DNA from: JANQGH01 sp039177555
GTDB lineage: Bacteria > Pseudomonadota > Alphaproteobacteria > DSM-16000 > Inquilinaceae
DNA length: 6,274 nt
Direction: 5' to 3'
NCBI GenBank assembly: GCA_039177555.1
Contig: JBCDFV010000100.1
Span: 1-6,274 of the forward strand
Notes under the pieces: model-generated
Databases searched by the model: none
Told to the model about the DNA's origin: nothing
What the model saw: only the letters and a program-made list of their open reading frames with translations
Shown: positions 6,037 to 6,274 of the stretch, one piece after another
Layout: each line of letters starts with the position of its first letter
Position numbering within the stretch: the first letter of the stretch is position 1
Made by a program: the position numbers and the translations under genes

Positions 6037-6274
6037 TGGCCTCACAGACTCCGCAGGTGCGTTTTCCGAAGCAATTGCCGGTAACTCGCTGGGTGGATGG
6101 GATTTGAGCCAGTGTTCATATCAATGTAATGATCGCTTCTCTAATTGGGCGTTTAGGTCAAGCTCGTTTTCCTTCATTTTGTTGGGTCTTGTCGCTCATC
6201 CGGGTCACGCTTCTCTTCGCAGTCTGGTAGATGCCATGCTGGCACCGCTGCATGCATGTGTCGGATTGGTTGTG
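6037..6274. other. Gene-free, AT-richer tail with no recognised element
   Basis: No open frame of useful length occurs on either strand beyond 6045; the longest I traced by hand are under 30 codons. Bases 6111-6200 contain 37 G or C out of 90 (41%), far below the neighbouring genes. One small hairpin, TGCCA-TGC-TGGCA, lies at 6232-6244. I see no tRNA fold, promoter or insertion-sequence end that I can support. The region may be the upstream part of a gene beyond the window, or a remnant of foreign DNA. Confidence 0.5.

Noticed and set aside
5851..6045. Minus-strand 64-codon frame across the end of the BASS gene
   Set aside because: It overlaps the C-terminal coding region and the palindromes, has no recognisable domain and no convincing ribosome binding site.
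6101..6132. TTGAGC (6104-6109) and TAATGA (6127-6132) as a promoter in the AT-rich tail
   Set aside because: The -10 match is only two of six, and AT-rich DNA produces such hits by chance.

Overview
The window is a GC-rich stretch with the look of an alphaproteobacterial chromosome, tentatively Rhodospirillales or a relative. The evidence is the codon use of the genes, a DUF4170 protein (a family I know mainly from Alphaproteobacteria) and the gene set. All recognisable genes are on the plus strand. I saw no tRNA, rRNA, CRISPR array, transposase or phage gene.

Layout: (1) 3-167, the last 54 codons of isocitrate lyase (aceA), cut by the window edge. (2) 168-304, a spacer dominated by a long, GC-rich stem-loop. 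(3) 305-502, a 65-residue DUF4170 protein. (4) 622-2193, a Tat-exported PhoD-like phosphatase, followed by a likely intrinsic terminator at 2212-2240. (5) 2282-3109, a DUF455 ferritin-like protein with an apparently complete diiron ligand set. (6) 3110-3281, a spacer with an inverted repeat, a possible promoter and a clear ribosome binding site. (7) 3282-5042, a FadD-type long-chain acyl-CoA ligase, with a bile acid:sodium symporter (BASS) family membrane protein starting 6 bases after it (5049-5930). (8) 5931-6274, no gene; two nested imperfect palindromes, then a clearly AT-richer tail.

The common theme is growth on fatty or other carboxylic acids. FadD activates acids to CoA thioesters, beta-oxidation yields acetyl-CoA, and isocitrate lyase lets the cell build biomass from acetyl-CoA. 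The BASS protein, tightly coupled to fadD, could bring in an organic anion, but its substrate cannot be read from the sequence. The PhoD-like enzyme would act in the periplasm on phosphate esters and appears to be its own transcription unit. DUF4170 and DUF455 have no established function.

Nothing here clearly amounts to a new defence or mobile system. The most noteworthy items are the structured RNA between aceA and DUF4170, the unusual first metal-site motif of the PhoD-like enzyme, the diiron pattern of DUF455, the fadD-BASS pair, and the paired palindromes before the AT-rich tail.
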